Source: Alcaligenes faecalis (GTDB taxonomy: Bacteria; Pseudomonadota; Gammaproteobacteria; Burkholderiales; Burkholderiaceae_B). From it: a DNA stretch of 64,000 nucleotides. Shown here piece after piece: positions 53,289-62,134 of the stretch (position 1 is the stretch's first letter; each line of letters starts with the position of its first letter). The position numbers were made by a program, and so were the translations under genes. The stretch covers positions 2,198,858-2,262,857 of the forward strand of contig NZ_CP168006.1 of assembly GCF_041521385.1 (NCBI RefSeq), written 5' to 3'. The notes under the pieces were generated by a model, which made no database searches, was not told where the DNA came from, and was given only the letters and a program-made list of their open reading frames with translations.

Positions 53289-54152
53289 TTAGTTCTTCTG
53301 CTTTGGGGCTGGTAGCTTTCCAGTTTGCTTCAGCAGTTTCTTTTCTTCTGTTTTGACGCGACGCTCCAGTTTTTTAATATCTTCCTCGGCAGGGAGCTGT
53401 TCAGGCCGGATACCGCGCTGACCCAGCATATCGCGCACGCTGCGGTTGTTTTGCTCATGCTCATGGGTGATCAACGTTTCACCATGCAGTTGCTCTTGCG
53501 TGACGTTGTGGTTCGTCATTTCCGTGGCAAGGTTCTTGGCGGCAATGGTTAGTGTAGGTAGAAAGTCAGCCAAGGGGCGGGTTTGAGTAATACCGTAGCG
53601 GTCTTTCATCATCTGGGTGGTGTGCCCACCAAATAGCGCCGCATCCCCTTTGGATCGGATGCGGCCAAAGCCTTTGTCGTCTACCCCATGTTCATAGAGG
53701 TTTTGCGATAGCGTCCTTTCGGACTCGCGAAGGCGTTCGCGGGCATCCAACCTGGCCTGCAGACGCATACGGTCTTCAATCAGCTCTTGCTTGCGGGTCT
53801 GGATGGCGAAGTAGCTTTGAGCAAAGGCAATGGCCGGCTTGCGTGGGTCGCCGTTCTGGGCGATGAGGTAGCAAGCATAGCGGGTGAGCATGATGTCTTC
53901 TATCGAACGATCTGCACCGCTGCCAATCTGGACCATTTTCGTGACGCCACGAAAATGGTCTCCTTCTTCGTACCCCGTTGTTTTACAAGACTCTACTGCC
54001 CTATCTATCGCTGTCTTGAAGTTCTCCCAGCGCACATAGCCCAAGGGTTCCATCAAGTCGCGGGCGAACCAGAACTCCACGCCCTCTTCTGGGATGGTGT
54101 GGCTCAAGCCGTCGAACTGATTTGTTAGCTGCTTAATGTCTTGAGATTCCAC
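53289..54152 (-). CDS. dinD: DNA-damage-inducible protein D (DinD) family
   Basis: The start is set at GTG 54152 (287 residues, VESQDIKQLTNQFDGLSHT) because GGAG lies seven bases before it; the frame upstream to 54233 has no family resemblance. The N-terminal BRO-N-like domain reads FWFARDLMEPLGYVRWENFK, followed by TRYACYLIAQNGDPRKPAIAFAQSYFA, typical of DinD. E. coli DinD (274 residues) inhibits RecA strand exchange. It ends in a lysine-rich tail. I looked for a LexA box upstream and did not find one, so induction by DNA damage is not supported here. Confidence 0.88.
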   Translation of the reverse strand: MESQDIKQLTNQFDGLSHTIPEEGVEFWFARDLMEPLGYVRWENFKTAIDRAVESCKTTGYEEGDHFRGVTKMVQIGSGADRSIEDIMLTRYACYLIAQNGDPRKPAIAFAQSYFAIQTRKQELIEDRMRLQARLDARERLRESERTLSQNLYEHGVDDKGFGRIRSKGDAALFGGHTTQMMKDRYGITQTRPLADFLPTLTIAAKNLATEMTNHNVTQEQLHGETLITHEHEQNNRSVRDMLGQRGIRPEQLPAEEDIKKLERRVKTEEKKLLKQTGKLPAPKQKN

Positions 54153-54253
54153 TTGATGTCTCCGGGTTGTATGACACTTGCCATCACGTCGCCAAAAGCC
54201 TTGTCTGGTTCTGGGGCCAGTGCGATGAGACACCGAGGACGTTCAGGCCTGCA

Positions 54254-55627
54254 TCACTTCCCAATACAAAAACTGGAGAAAATCTCTCCCAGCAAATCAT
54301 CGCTGCTGAACTCGCCGGTAATTGAACACAGATCCAGATGTGCCAGGCGCAGTTCTTCGGCAAACAGATCCAGCACCTGATCGCTGTGCGTGGCGTGTTC
54401 TGCGGCCAAGCCCAGGTGGTACTCCGCGCGCTCCAGGGCCCGCAGGTGTCGTTCTCGTGCCAGCCAGGGGGATTCACTGCCGGGGTTCCAGCCGGCGATA
54501 TCCAGCAAGGTGCGGCGCAAGCTGTCCAGACCGATATCCTTACGGGCGGAAATTGGCAGCACGGTGGCGCCACTCTCTTGTGCGGGTAAGGCAGCCTGTT
54601 GTTCATCTGTCAGCAAGTCTATCTTGTTATAGACGCGCAGCACGGGTACATGGGATGGCAGGCGAGTGGTAATGGCACTGTCCAGCTCGTCTTGCGGGTG
54701 GCGAGCATCGAGCAGGTGCACGATTACGTTGGCTTTGGCGATTTCGTCCCAGGTACGGGCAATACCGATGCGCTCTACGGTGTCCTCGGTGTCACGGAGA
54801 CCTGCGGTATCCACGATGTGTAGCGGGATACCGTCAATGTGGATCAACTGCATGACGCGGTCGCGGGTGGTGCCGGCGATGTCGGTCACGATAGCCACGT
54901 CTTCACCAGCCAGTGCGTTGAGCAGGCTGGATTTGCCCACATTGGGCTGGCCTGCCAGTACAACGTGCAGGCCCTCGCGCAAAATCGCCCCCTGACGCGA
55001 ATGCTGCAAGATGCGTTCCAGCTCGTCCTGTATGCCTTGCAGGGTGGCTGCCGCCTGGTACTTTTCCAGGAAGTCGATTTCTTCTTCGGGGAAATCCAAC
55101 GTGGCTTCCACCAGCATGCGCAGGTGAATGATGCGGTCGGCCAGGGCGTTGACCTTATTGGAAAACACGCCGGATAAGGAAGCCACGGCACTGCGGGCAG
55201 CGGCTTCTGAAGAGGCGTCGATCAGGTCTGCCACGGCTTCGGCCTGGGCCAGGTCCAGCCTGTCATTCAGGAAGGCGCGCTGGGTGAACTCTCCCGGCTC
55301 GGCCAGGCGCAGGCCTTGATCTTTACCTGCTTCCAGGCAGCGATCCAGCAGGCGGCGCAGAACAGCCGGGCCGCCGTGACCTTGCAGTTCCAGCACGTCT
55401 TCGCCGGTATAGGAATGCGGGCCTTTAAAGAACAGCGCAATGCCCTCGTCGATTGCCTCGCCTTGTGCATCCTTGAAGGGCAAAAAGTGGGCATGGCGTG
55501 CTTGCAGCGTGCGGCCAAACAGGGTCTGGATCAGAGCATCAAGCTCCTTGCCGGAGACACGGATAACACCAATACCACCCCGGCCGGGGGCGGTGGCAAT
55601 AGCCACAATAGGGGAAGAACTGGACAT
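54254..55627 (-). CDS. mnmE: tRNA-modifying GTPase MnmE (TrmE)
   Basis: The start ATG 55627 gives 457 residues ([23 protein letters not shown]), the length of the family; the frame continues upstream to 55768 without family similarity. The N-terminal tetrahydrofolate-binding domain is followed by an embedded G domain: [31 protein letters not shown] and NKID. The C-terminus ends FCIGK with the catalytic cysteine motif. Together with MnmG (32-34 kb) it modifies U34 of tRNAs. It lies 100 bases beyond dinD, away from the rnpA-yidC context usual for mnmE, as far as this window shows. Confidence 0.96.
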   Translation of the reverse strand: MSSSSPIVAIATAPGRGGIGVIRVSGKELDALIQTLFGRTLQARHAHFLPFKDAQGEAIDEGIALFFKGPHSYTGEDVLELQGHGGPAVLRRLLDRCLEAGKDQGLRLAEPGEFTQRAFLNDRLDLAQAEAVADLIDASSEAAARSAVASLSGVFSNKVNALADRIIHLRMLVEATLDFPEEEIDFLEKYQAAATLQGIQDELERILQHSRQGAILREGLHVVLAGQPNVGKSSLLNALAGEDVAIVTDIAGTTRDRVMQLIHIDGIPLHIVDTAGLRDTEDTVERIGIARTWDEIAKANVIVHLLDARHPQDELDSAITTRLPSHVPVLRVYNKIDLLTDEQQAALPAQESGATVLPISARKDIGLDSLRRTLLDIAGWNPGSESPWLARERHLRALERAEYHLGLAAEHATHSDQVLDLFAEELRLAHLDLCSITGEFSSDDLLGEIFSSFCIGK

Positions 55628-55759
55628 GGGCAGATCGATCAAAGAGGCGGAACAGAGCCGTATTGTAATGGAGCAGGTGGATGGTTCGAGCTTGGGGGGT
55701 AAGCCTTGTTGGTATCTGAAACGCTTGTATTTATGTACTTGTAGCCTAGGATCTTGATA

Positions 55760-55791
55760 ATCAGGCAATCAGGCAATCAGGCAATCAGACA
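55760..55791. repeat. Octanucleotide tandem repeat (ATCAGGCA)x3 plus a variant unit
   Basis: Three perfect ATCAGGCA units (55760-55783) and a fourth unit ATCAGACA (55784-55791). It lies in the spacer between mnmE and the XRE-cupin gene, about 130 bases upstream of the mnmE start. Confidence 0.9.
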
Positions 55792-55882
55792 GAGGTCTGA
55801 ACTGTCGAGCAGGGGCCAAGGTAAACAACAAACCAGAAGCCTCATAAAAACGGTTGAAGCTAGCCGTTTGTGCCCCTTGCAA

Positions 55883-56485
55883 TTAGTGATGGTTCACACA
55901 AACCACCAGAATCTCCACGCTTTCTCCGTGCTCGCACAGATAAAGATGGCCCAGATTGCTTTTGAAGTAGATGCTGTCACGCGCTTGCAGTACATGCCGG
56001 CGGCCGTCCTGGAACTGCATGGTCAACTGCCCTTCAATCACAAAAATGAACTCTTCGCCTTCGTGCTGGCTGAAGTCGCTGGCATCGCGCGGTTGACCGG
56101 CCAGCACGCGCCCGTGCATGGGCGTCATTTTTTTGTTGATCCATTCTGAGGCCAACATACCGTACTCATAGCGGTGAGCATGGTAGGTCACGGTGCTAGA
56201 AGCCCGTCCTACCAGAATGTCCATGCCGGACTCGTTCTGATCACGGGGCGTCTTGAACAGGTCGGACAAATCCATTTTCAAGGCTCGGCTGACGGCCAGG
56301 AACTTCTCGTAGCTCAAGCCAATCAGACCGCGTTCTGCCTTGGACAGGGTGGACAAAGATACATTGGATAAGCGTGCCAACATGAGCAGGGTCAGGCCCT
56401 GACGCTTGCGTTCATCACGTATGCGCGCCCCCATGGCTGTTTTGCTTAATAAATTGGGGGCGGTGTTAGCCAAGTCTTTTGTCAT
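55883..56485 (-). CDS. XRE-family transcriptional regulator with C-terminal cupin
   Basis: A 200-residue regulator. The N-terminal helix-turn-helix is RIRDERKRQGLTLLMLARLSNVSLSTLSKAERGL in HTH_3 form (the LSNVSLSTLSKAERG core is diagnostic). The C-terminal cupin has HEGEEFIFVIEGQLTMQF and LQARDSIYFKSNLGHLY. Regulators of this shape sense small metabolites and typically control adjacent amino-acid or amine catabolic operons. It is divergent from the ArgE-like operon, with 109 bases between the starts that hold a repeated palindromic motif. Confidence 0.9.
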   Translation of the reverse strand: MTKDLANTAPNLLSKTAMGARIRDERKRQGLTLLMLARLSNVSLSTLSKAERGLIGLSYEKFLAVSRALKMDLSDLFKTPRDQNESGMDILVGRASSTVTYHAHRYEYGMLASEWINKKMTPMHGRVLAGQPRDASDFSQHEGEEFIFVIEGQLTMQFQDGRRHVLQARDSIYFKSNLGHLYLCEHGESVEILVVCVNHH

Positions 56486-56509
56486 AACCTAAAGAAGTAA
56501 TAAACAACA

Positions 56510-56542
56510 TTCTTATAAATATTATTGATTTTCTTATAAGAA
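56510..56542. promoter_or_regulatory. Candidate operator of the XRE-cupin regulator
   Basis: TTCTTATAA occurs at 56510 and 56531, exactly 21 bases apart, two helical turns. The second copy extends to the perfect palindrome TTCTTATAAGAA (56531-56542). It lies between the divergent regulator gene and the ArgE-like operon. Which regulator binds is inferred from position. Confidence 0.6.
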
Positions 56543-56594
56543 AACTCTGTCCTATTGTATAGAACTACACGCTTTACGTTGGGAGAAAGAAGGC

Positions 56595-57791
56595 ATGACT
56601 GCGTTATTTGATCCTACTGCTTATCCCTCTACCTCGGTGGAATGGGTAAAAAAACTGATTGCTTATGATACGACAAGCCGGGAATCGAACCTGGAACTGA
56701 TTCACGACGTACAGGCCTATTTGCAGCAGCAAGGTCTGCAAACCGTGCTGACACATGATGCCAGCGGCCGCAAGGCCAATCTGTTCGCCACGATTCCGGC
56801 AGCCGATGGCTCACGGACTGGTGGCATTGTTCTGTCTGGCCATACCGATGTGGTGCCCGTCGATGGTCAGAGCTGGAGCAGCGACCCGTTCAAGGCCCAG
56901 GTCCGTGACGATCGCCTGTATGGCCGTGGCACTTGTGACATGAAAGGCTTTGTCGGTGTGACCTTGCAATTGGTTCCTGAAATGTTGGCGACCAAGCTGG
57001 CCAAACCCATCCACCTGGCTTACTCCTACGACGAAGAAGTCGGTTGTGTCGGCGCGCCCGTCATGATTGATGATCTGGTTCGTCGTGGCGTGAAACCCGA
57101 AGGCTGCGTGGTGGGTGAACCCACCAGCATGCGCACCATCGTGGCGCATAAAGGCATTAACGCTTATCGCTGCCGCGTACATGGTCATGCCGCTCATTCC
57201 TCGCTGACCCCCAAGGGTGTGAACGCGATTGAACATGCGGCACGCATCATTACCGCCATCCGTGATCTGGCCGACGACTACAAGAGCATGGGTCCTTACG
57301 ATCACGATTTCGATGTGCCCTTCACCACCTTGCAGACCAGCATGATTCGGGGCGGCATCGCCTTGAATACGGTGCCTGATCTGTGCGAATTCGAGTTTGA
57401 ATACCGCAATCTGCCCGGTGTGGATCCCGAGCCGATCTTGCAAGAAATCCGCGAATTTATCGATATGAAGGTCCTGCCCGCCATGCGCCGCGAGCATCCC
57501 GATGCTGCGGTGGAGCTGGAAAAGCTGGCCAGCGCCCCTGGCCTGAACCCTGAAGAGCAAGCAGCTATTACCAAGTTGGTGCGCGAGCTGACGCGGGACG
57601 ACACGGTGCGCAAAGTGGCCTATGGCACCGAAGCCGGCTTGTTCCAGCAAGCCGGTATCCCTTCAATTATTTGTGGTCCCGGCAATATCGAGCAGGCCCA
57701 TCGCCCGGATGAGTACGTGGAACTGGCCCAGCTTGAGCAATGCGAGCAGTTCTTGCGCGCCTTGATCCGCAGTCAGGCCGTGGCCGCTTAA
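56595..57791 (+). CDS. ArgE/DapE-family deacetylase (acetylornithine deacetylase-like)
   Basis: A 398-residue M20 family metallohydrolase. The metal-binding motifs are SGHTDVVPVDG (His near residue 80), GRGTCDMKGF, the catalytic Glu pair in SYDEEVGCVGA (Glu near 143) and the C-terminal His in IEQAHRPDEYVE. It is most like ArgE, which removes the acetyl group from N-acetylornithine. In this operon with a dehydratase and a cyclodeaminase it more likely acts in catabolism of an N-acylated amino acid than in arginine synthesis. GGGAGAAAGAAGG precedes the ATG. Confidence 0.88.
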   Translation: MTALFDPTAYPSTSVEWVKKLIAYDTTSRESNLELIHDVQAYLQQQGLQTVLTHDASGRKANLFATIPAADGSRTGGIVLSGHTDVVPVDGQSWSSDPFKAQVRDDRLYGRGTCDMKGFVGVTLQLVPEMLATKLAKPIHLAYSYDEEVGCVGAPVMIDDLVRRGVKPEGCVVGEPTSMRTIVAHKGINAYRCRVHGHAAHSSLTPKGVNAIEHAARIITAIRDLADDYKSMGPYDHDFDVPFTTLQTSMIRGGIALNTVPDLCEFEFEYRNLPGVDPEPILQEIREFIDMKVLPAMRREHPDAAVELEKLASAPGLNPEEQAAITKLVRELTRDDTVRKVAYGTEAGLFQQAGIPSIICGPGNIEQAHRPDEYVELAQLEQCEQFLRALIRSQAVAA

Positions 57792-57813
57792 AAACAGATT
57801 TCAACGCAAACCC

Positions 57814-58800
57814 ATGACAACAGAAAAAGTTACCCAGGAAAATGTGGTGCAGGCGCATGAGCGTCTGCGTTCCTATGTGCACCAGACGCCCGTGTTTGAT
57901 TACCAGACCGGGCGTCTGGATAGCGCCGTCAATTTCAAGTTTGAACATTTGCAGGCCTCGGGCACCTTCAAGGCACGCGGTGCTTTCAACAATTTGCTGA
58001 GCTTGTCCGAAGAGGCTCGCCAGCAAGGGGTGACCTGCGTGTCGGCGGGCAATCACGCGGTGGCGGTGGCTTATGCTGCGCATCAAATGGGTGTGAAGGC
58101 CAAAACCGTCATGATCAAGACGGCCAGCCCGGCTCGCGTTGCCTTGTGCCGTGAATACGGGGCCGAGATTGTCTTTGCCGATAACGGCGAACAAGCTTTT
58201 GAGCTGGTGCGCCAGATTGAAAAGGATGAACAGAAAACCTTCATTCATCCGTTCAGTACCTACCCCACCGTGCTGGGGACTGCCACGCTGGGCTACGAGT
58301 GGTTGCAACAGGCGGGCAAGCTGGACGCAGTGCTGATACCGATTGGGGGTGGTGGTTTGGCCGCTGGCGTATCGGCAGCCGTCAAGCTGTGGCAGCCTGA
58401 TTGCGTGGTCTACGGCATCGAGCCCGTAGGCGCGAACGTCATGGCGCTAAGTCGCCAGGCTGGCGAGCCACAAAAAATCGGTGCCATGCAGTCCATCGCA
58501 GACAGTCTGATGGCACCGCATACCGACGAGTTCAGCTTTCGCGTGTGTCAGGACAATATCGATACTCTGGTGACCGTTAACGACGACCAGATCCGCGCTG
58601 GCATGCACTTCCTGTTCAACGAATTCAAGCTGGCTACTGAACCGGCTTGCGCGGTGGCGACAGCCGCCTTGATGTTCCCCTTGCGCAAACATCTGGCCGG
58701 TCAACGAGTGGGCGTGCTGTTTTGCGGCTCCAACACGGATACCGACACCTTTATTCGCCATATCACCACGCCACTGGCGCAAGGCGAATCATGCAGCTAA
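57814..58800 (+). CDS. PLP-dependent threonine dehydratase-like enzyme (EutB-like)
   Basis: A 328-residue enzyme with the PLP lysine in SGTFKARGAFNN near residue 52, the loop SAGNHAVAVAYA near 79 and the glycine loop GGGGLAAGV near 180. No C-terminal ACT domain is present, so it is a catabolic-type enzyme. With the following OCD-family gene it resembles the EutB-EutC pair of hydroxyectoine utilisation. The start follows the ArgE-like stop by 22 bases, and its stop overlaps the next gene's start. Confidence 0.82.
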   Translation: MTTEKVTQENVVQAHERLRSYVHQTPVFDYQTGRLDSAVNFKFEHLQASGTFKARGAFNNLLSLSEEARQQGVTCVSAGNHAVAVAYAAHQMGVKAKTVMIKTASPARVALCREYGAEIVFADNGEQAFELVRQIEKDEQKTFIHPFSTYPTVLGTATLGYEWLQQAGKLDAVLIPIGGGGLAAGVSAAVKLWQPDCVVYGIEPVGANVMALSRQAGEPQKIGAMQSIADSLMAPHTDEFSFRVCQDNIDTLVTVNDDQIRAGMHFLFNEFKLATEPACAVATAALMFPLRKHLAGQRVGVLFCGSNTDTDTFIRHITTPLAQGESCS

Positions 58801-59795
58801 GCGTTTATGTAGCAAAAGCCCAGGAAGTGTATGAAGGGCTGGATATGGGGGCGGCGATTGATCTGATGCGCCAGGGTTTTATCGCCATGCAGCAAGGGCG
58901 TATTGACCAGCCCTTGCGCACGATTGTGCGCAGCCATTTGTCCAGCGGCTTTCTGGGCATGATGCCTGCCTGCATCGATATGCCCGAGATTTATCCCGAG
59001 CCTTTGTACGGTGCCAAGATGGGCACCCTGTTTCCAGACAATGTGCGCCTGGGTAAGGATCCCCATCAAGGCTGCGTGCTCTTGATGAGCGGCTTGACCG
59101 GCGAGACTCGTGCCATTCTGGATGCCAGCAGCGTGACGGCCTTGCGCACTGCAGCGGTCAGTGGCCTGGCCACCGACATGTTGGCGCGCCCGGATGCCAG
59201 CGTGCTGACCTTGTTTGGCGGCGGACATCAGGCCTTGTGGCAGTTGCGTGCCGTGGCGCAAGTGCGTCGCTTGAGCAACGTATTTGTGATTACCCGCTCC
59301 CCACAGTCGGCCCAGCATTTCATTGAACAAGCCCAGGCGTATCTGGATTGCCCCTTGATAGCCGGAGTCTCGGCCCAGGAAGCTGTGTCCCAGTCGGATA
59401 TGGTACTGACGGCCACCAGCTCTGCCACGCCTGTTTTGCAGCGCGAATGGCTGCGCCCTGGCACGCACATCACCGCCATGGGTTCCAGCACACCTGCCAG
59501 CAGCGAACTGGATGGCCCCACCATGACGGCAGGCCGTTTGTTTGTGGACCGTGCGCAATCGACTCGTAACGAGTCGGGCGAGTTCTTGAATGCGTGCAAG
59601 CAGGGTTACTTGTCAGCGGATACCGAGCTGAACGAGCTGGGAGCCGTTCTGGAGGGGCAAGCCGCAGGCCGCATCAGCAGTGAAGAAATCACGATTTTTA
59701 AATCCTTGGGACTGGCATTCGAGGATGTACTGACGGCGGCCGCCCTGTTAAGCCGTCATGCCGCACAAGGCAATGGACGAGTAGTAGAACTTTAG
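58791..59795 (+). CDS. Ornithine cyclodeaminase/mu-crystallin family protein (EutC-like)
   Basis: ATG 58791 gives 335 residues (MQLSVYVAKAQEVYEGLDMG); the longer frame from 58647 is rejected because it overlaps the upstream gene. The Rossmann motif is LFGGGHQALWQLRAV near residue 144, and the catalytic-loop aspartate region DRAQSTRNESGE is present. The family includes ornithine cyclodeaminase and imine reductases. It starts 10 bases inside the end of the EutB-like gene, implying coupled translation. The imine produced by the EutB-like enzyme is a natural candidate substrate. Confidence 0.82.
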   Translation: MQLSVYVAKAQEVYEGLDMGAAIDLMRQGFIAMQQGRIDQPLRTIVRSHLSSGFLGMMPACIDMPEIYPEPLYGAKMGTLFPDNVRLGKDPHQGCVLLMSGLTGETRAILDASSVTALRTAAVSGLATDMLARPDASVLTLFGGGHQALWQLRAVAQVRRLSNVFVITRSPQSAQHFIEQAQAYLDCPLIAGVSAQEAVSQSDMVLTATSSATPVLQREWLRPGTHITAMGSSTPASSELDGPTMTAGRLFVDRAQSTRNESGEFLNACKQGYLSADTELNELGAVLEGQAAGRISSEEITIFKSLGLAFEDVLTAAALLSRHAAQGNGRVVEL

Positions 59796-59825
59796 TCGCG
59801 TCATCAAAAGGAAGGGAGACAAGTC

Positions 59826-60797
59826 ATGACAAAGAAATGGGCGCAGGTTTTGCTGGGAACGGCGTTGGCCTTGGCAACAGGCATGTCTGTTGCCAGCAAA
59901 TTGCCGGACACCATACGTTTGGTCGTGGGCTATCCGGCCGGAGGAACAGCGGATGCCGTCGCGCGGGTGTATGCCGAGCAATTGCGTGAAAAGCTGGGTG
60001 TGAATGTGGTGGTGGATAACCGTGCAGGCGCAGGTGGGCAGGTTGCTGCCCAAGGCTTTTTGCGTTCGCCTACGGACGGTTCGGTGCTGTTGGTTGCCAA
60101 TAATCACATGATGACCACCCTGCCCCTGACGGTGAAAACGGTCAGCTACGACCCCATGAAGGATTTTGCGCCGGTGGCGGTGATCGCCAAGTTCGAGCAT
60201 ATCTTTGTGGTTGGTAAAACCACGCCTGCCAATACCTTGCAGGAATACGTAGAACTGGTGCGTAAAGAACCGGAGAAGTACGGACATTATGGTATTCCCG
60301 CTCCTGGTAGTGCCCCCCAGTTCATGGGCTACAGCATTGCCAAGAAGAACGATATCCAGATGTCCCCCGTGCCGTACAAAGGGGGCGCCCCCCTGATCAA
60401 CGACTTGTTGGGTGACCATATCCCTGCCGGTGTGGATGCGGTGGGCATGATTACCGAACACGTTGCTGCTGGCTCGGTGCGCGTTCTGGGAGTTACGGGT
60501 GCGGAACGTCTGCCTATCCTGAAGGATGTGCCTACCTTTGCAGAAATGGGTTATGGCGATCTGAAAGCGTCGGGCTGGATGGGAATTTTTGCACCGTTGG
60601 GCATGGAGCCGGAGATGGTCAAACAGTTCCAGGATGCCTTCAATGAAGTGGCCAAGCTGCCACGCATTGAAAGCGCGATTGTGCCGATTGGCTTTCGACC
60701 CGAATCGGGTGACGCACAGGAATTGGCCCGTACGGTTCAGGCGGATCTGGATACCTGGGGCCCCATTATCAAAGAGTCGGGGTATTTGCAGCAGTAA
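59826..60797 (+). CDS. Bug-family tripartite tricarboxylate transporter binding protein
   Basis: A 323-residue periplasmic binding protein with an N-terminal signal peptide (MTKKWAQVLLGTALALA) and the Bug pattern IRLVVGYPAGGTADAVARVYAEQL, NVVVDNRAGAGGQVA and VPTFAEMGYG. Bug proteins are abundant in Alcaligenaceae and often act as orphan binding proteins. GGAAGGGAG precedes the ATG. It is the last gene of the operon and may bind the substrate that the three enzymes degrade. No TctA/TctB membrane genes are adjacent. Confidence 0.9.
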   Translation: MTKKWAQVLLGTALALATGMSVASKLPDTIRLVVGYPAGGTADAVARVYAEQLREKLGVNVVVDNRAGAGGQVAAQGFLRSPTDGSVLLVANNHMMTTLPLTVKTVSYDPMKDFAPVAVIAKFEHIFVVGKTTPANTLQEYVELVRKEPEKYGHYGIPAPGSAPQFMGYSIAKKNDIQMSPVPYKGGAPLINDLLGDHIPAGVDAVGMITEHVAAGSVRVLGVTGAERLPILKDVPTFAEMGYGDLKASGWMGIFAPLGMEPEMVKQFQDAFNEVAKLPRIESAIVPIGFRPESGDAQELARTVQADLDTWGPIIKESGYLQQ

Positions 60798-60830
60798 GAC
60801 ATAAAGCTGCTAAAAAAATATGTCGTCAGT

Positions 60831-60877
60831 ACACCCCAAGGCTTGGCTTTTTGTTCAGGCTTTGGGGTGTTTTTCGT
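60831..60877 (+). terminator. Terminator after the Bug-protein gene
   Basis: An ACACCCCAA / TTTGGGGTGT-type stem with a long loop is followed by a T run (60871-60877 region). Confidence 0.85.
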
Positions 60878-60952
60878 GATGGCGACGGTACGTTGCCTAT
60901 GTCCATGGCGCTACCGCTGTAGCGAGAGCGAATGCATGGCTTGAGCGCCTAC

Positions 60953-61507
60953 TTAGGGTGCCAGTAAAGGCTGTAAAGCCTGGTAGATGTCTTGAGTCAG
61001 ATCTTTGCCGGGGAACATATTGGCATGGACGATCAGGCCTTCCAGACAAATGAAAACCAGCATAGCGTGCTGCTGGGCCTTGGCGCCGAAAGGCTCCTGC
61101 AAGATTGCTTCTAGCAAGGCCAAGATGGCCAGTTTGTGTTCTTGTGCGATCGTGCAAGCTTGCGGGTTCAAGGCACCGAACTCTTCCGATACCTTGATGA
61201 ACATGCAGCCATGAAAATCCGGTGACTGAAACCAGCTCTGATGCCACTCGAACAGCGCCCGAATTTTGTCCTGATAGTTGTCATGAGGCTCCAGATACTG
61301 CAGCAAGGCTTCCATGAAATGGCGGTGCCGCAACTCCAACGTTTCTTTGATCAAGCCATCTTTGGTGCCAAATTGCTTGTAGACCGTCATGCGGGCCACA
61401 TCGGATTCGGAAATGATGCGTTCAATCCCGACATTGCCGTAGCCGTACTGGCTGAAAAGGCGCAGGGCCGTTTCCAAAATCGTATCGCGCTTGGTGTTTT
61501 TCGTCAT
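60953..61507 (-). CDS. TetR-family transcriptional regulator
   Basis: The ATG at 61507 has GGAG six bases upstream and gives 184 residues (MTKNTKRDTILETALRLFSQYG). The helix-turn-helix reads VGIERIISESDVARMTVYKQFGTKDGLI. The C-terminal ligand domain includes FHGCMFIKVSEEFG. It is divergent from the HPP gene, and the 18-bp palindrome between them is the probable operator. The inducer is not known. Confidence 0.93.
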   Translation of the reverse strand: MTKNTKRDTILETALRLFSQYGYGNVGIERIISESDVARMTVYKQFGTKDGLIKETLELRHRHFMEALLQYLEPHDNYQDKIRALFEWHQSWFQSPDFHGCMFIKVSEEFGALNPQACTIAQEHKLAILALLEAILQEPFGAKAQQHAMLVFICLEGLIVHANMFPGKDLTQDIYQALQPLLAP

Positions 61508-61578
61508 CGGTGACTCCAGAAGGTAGCCTGGGAAAGTTTGACAGCCTCCAGCAGAATGATTATTGTACACGCCGGTAG

Positions 61579-61596
61579 ATAGACCGATCGGTCTAT
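61579..61596. promoter_or_regulatory. Perfect 18-bp palindrome, likely TetR operator
   Basis: ATAGACCGATCGGTCTAT is perfectly symmetric and contains the ACCGATCGGT core recognised by many TetR proteins. It lies between the TetR start (61507) and the HPP start (61612). Confidence 0.85.
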
Positions 61597-61611
61597 TTTT
61601 TGGAGCTTTGG

Positions 61612-62124
61612 ATGCGCTTTCTCTTTTCTCGAATTCAAGGGGGCGGTGTTTTGCCGCCTCGGCCGCAAAGTAAGCAGGTTTTGCTCAGTTTCCTGGGGGG
61701 AACCATAGGCATTATGGTGATTGCCTATTTAACGCAGCAGTTTGGCTTGCCTTTGATGATGGCGCCTTTTGGGGCCACCTGCGCTTTGCTGTTTGCTGCT
61801 CCGGATTCGCCCCTGGCACAGCCGCGCAGCGTGATTGGCGGGCATTTCATTGCCAGTCTGGTTGGCGTGGTGATTGCCAAGTATGTCGGTGCCGGTCCTG
61901 TCGAAATGGGCTTGGCGGTGGGCTTGGCCATTGCCTTGATGCATGTCAGCCGTACCTTGCATGCCCCGGCTGGTGCTGATCCATTGGTGATCTTGCTGGC
62001 CGGTGAGGCCTCGTGGTCTTACTTGCTTGTGCCCTCTTTGCTGGGCTCTATCGTGCTGGTGGTGATCGCTGTGGTGATCAACAACGTGGGGCACGAGAAA
62101 GCCTGGCCCAAGTATTGGTATTGA
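61612..62124 (+). CDS. HPP-family inner-membrane protein
   Basis: The ATG at 61612 (170 residues) has GGAG six bases upstream; the in-frame TTG at 61600 is part of a poorer context. The protein has about four hydrophobic segments (LLSFLGGTIGIMVIAYL, LMMAPFGATCALLFAAP, a middle pair and SYLLVPSLLGSIVLVVIAVVI). The HPP motif region reads LAQPRSVIGGHFIASLVGVVI, with HAPAGADPLVILL later. The family is of unknown transport function, sometimes linked to nitrite. The adjacent TetR palindrome implies inducible expression. Confidence 0.85.
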   Translation: MRFLFSRIQGGGVLPPRPQSKQVLLSFLGGTIGIMVIAYLTQQFGLPLMMAPFGATCALLFAAPDSPLAQPRSVIGGHFIASLVGVVIAKYVGAGPVEMGLAVGLAIALMHVSRTLHAPAGADPLVILLAGEASWSYLLVPSLLGSIVLVVIAVVINNVGHEKAWPKYWY

Positions 62125-62134
62125 TCGGCTTGTC

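Noticed and set aside
54150..54240. LexA box upstream of dinD
   Set aside because: I looked for CTGT-N8-ACAG on both strands near the start and found none, so SOS control is not claimed.
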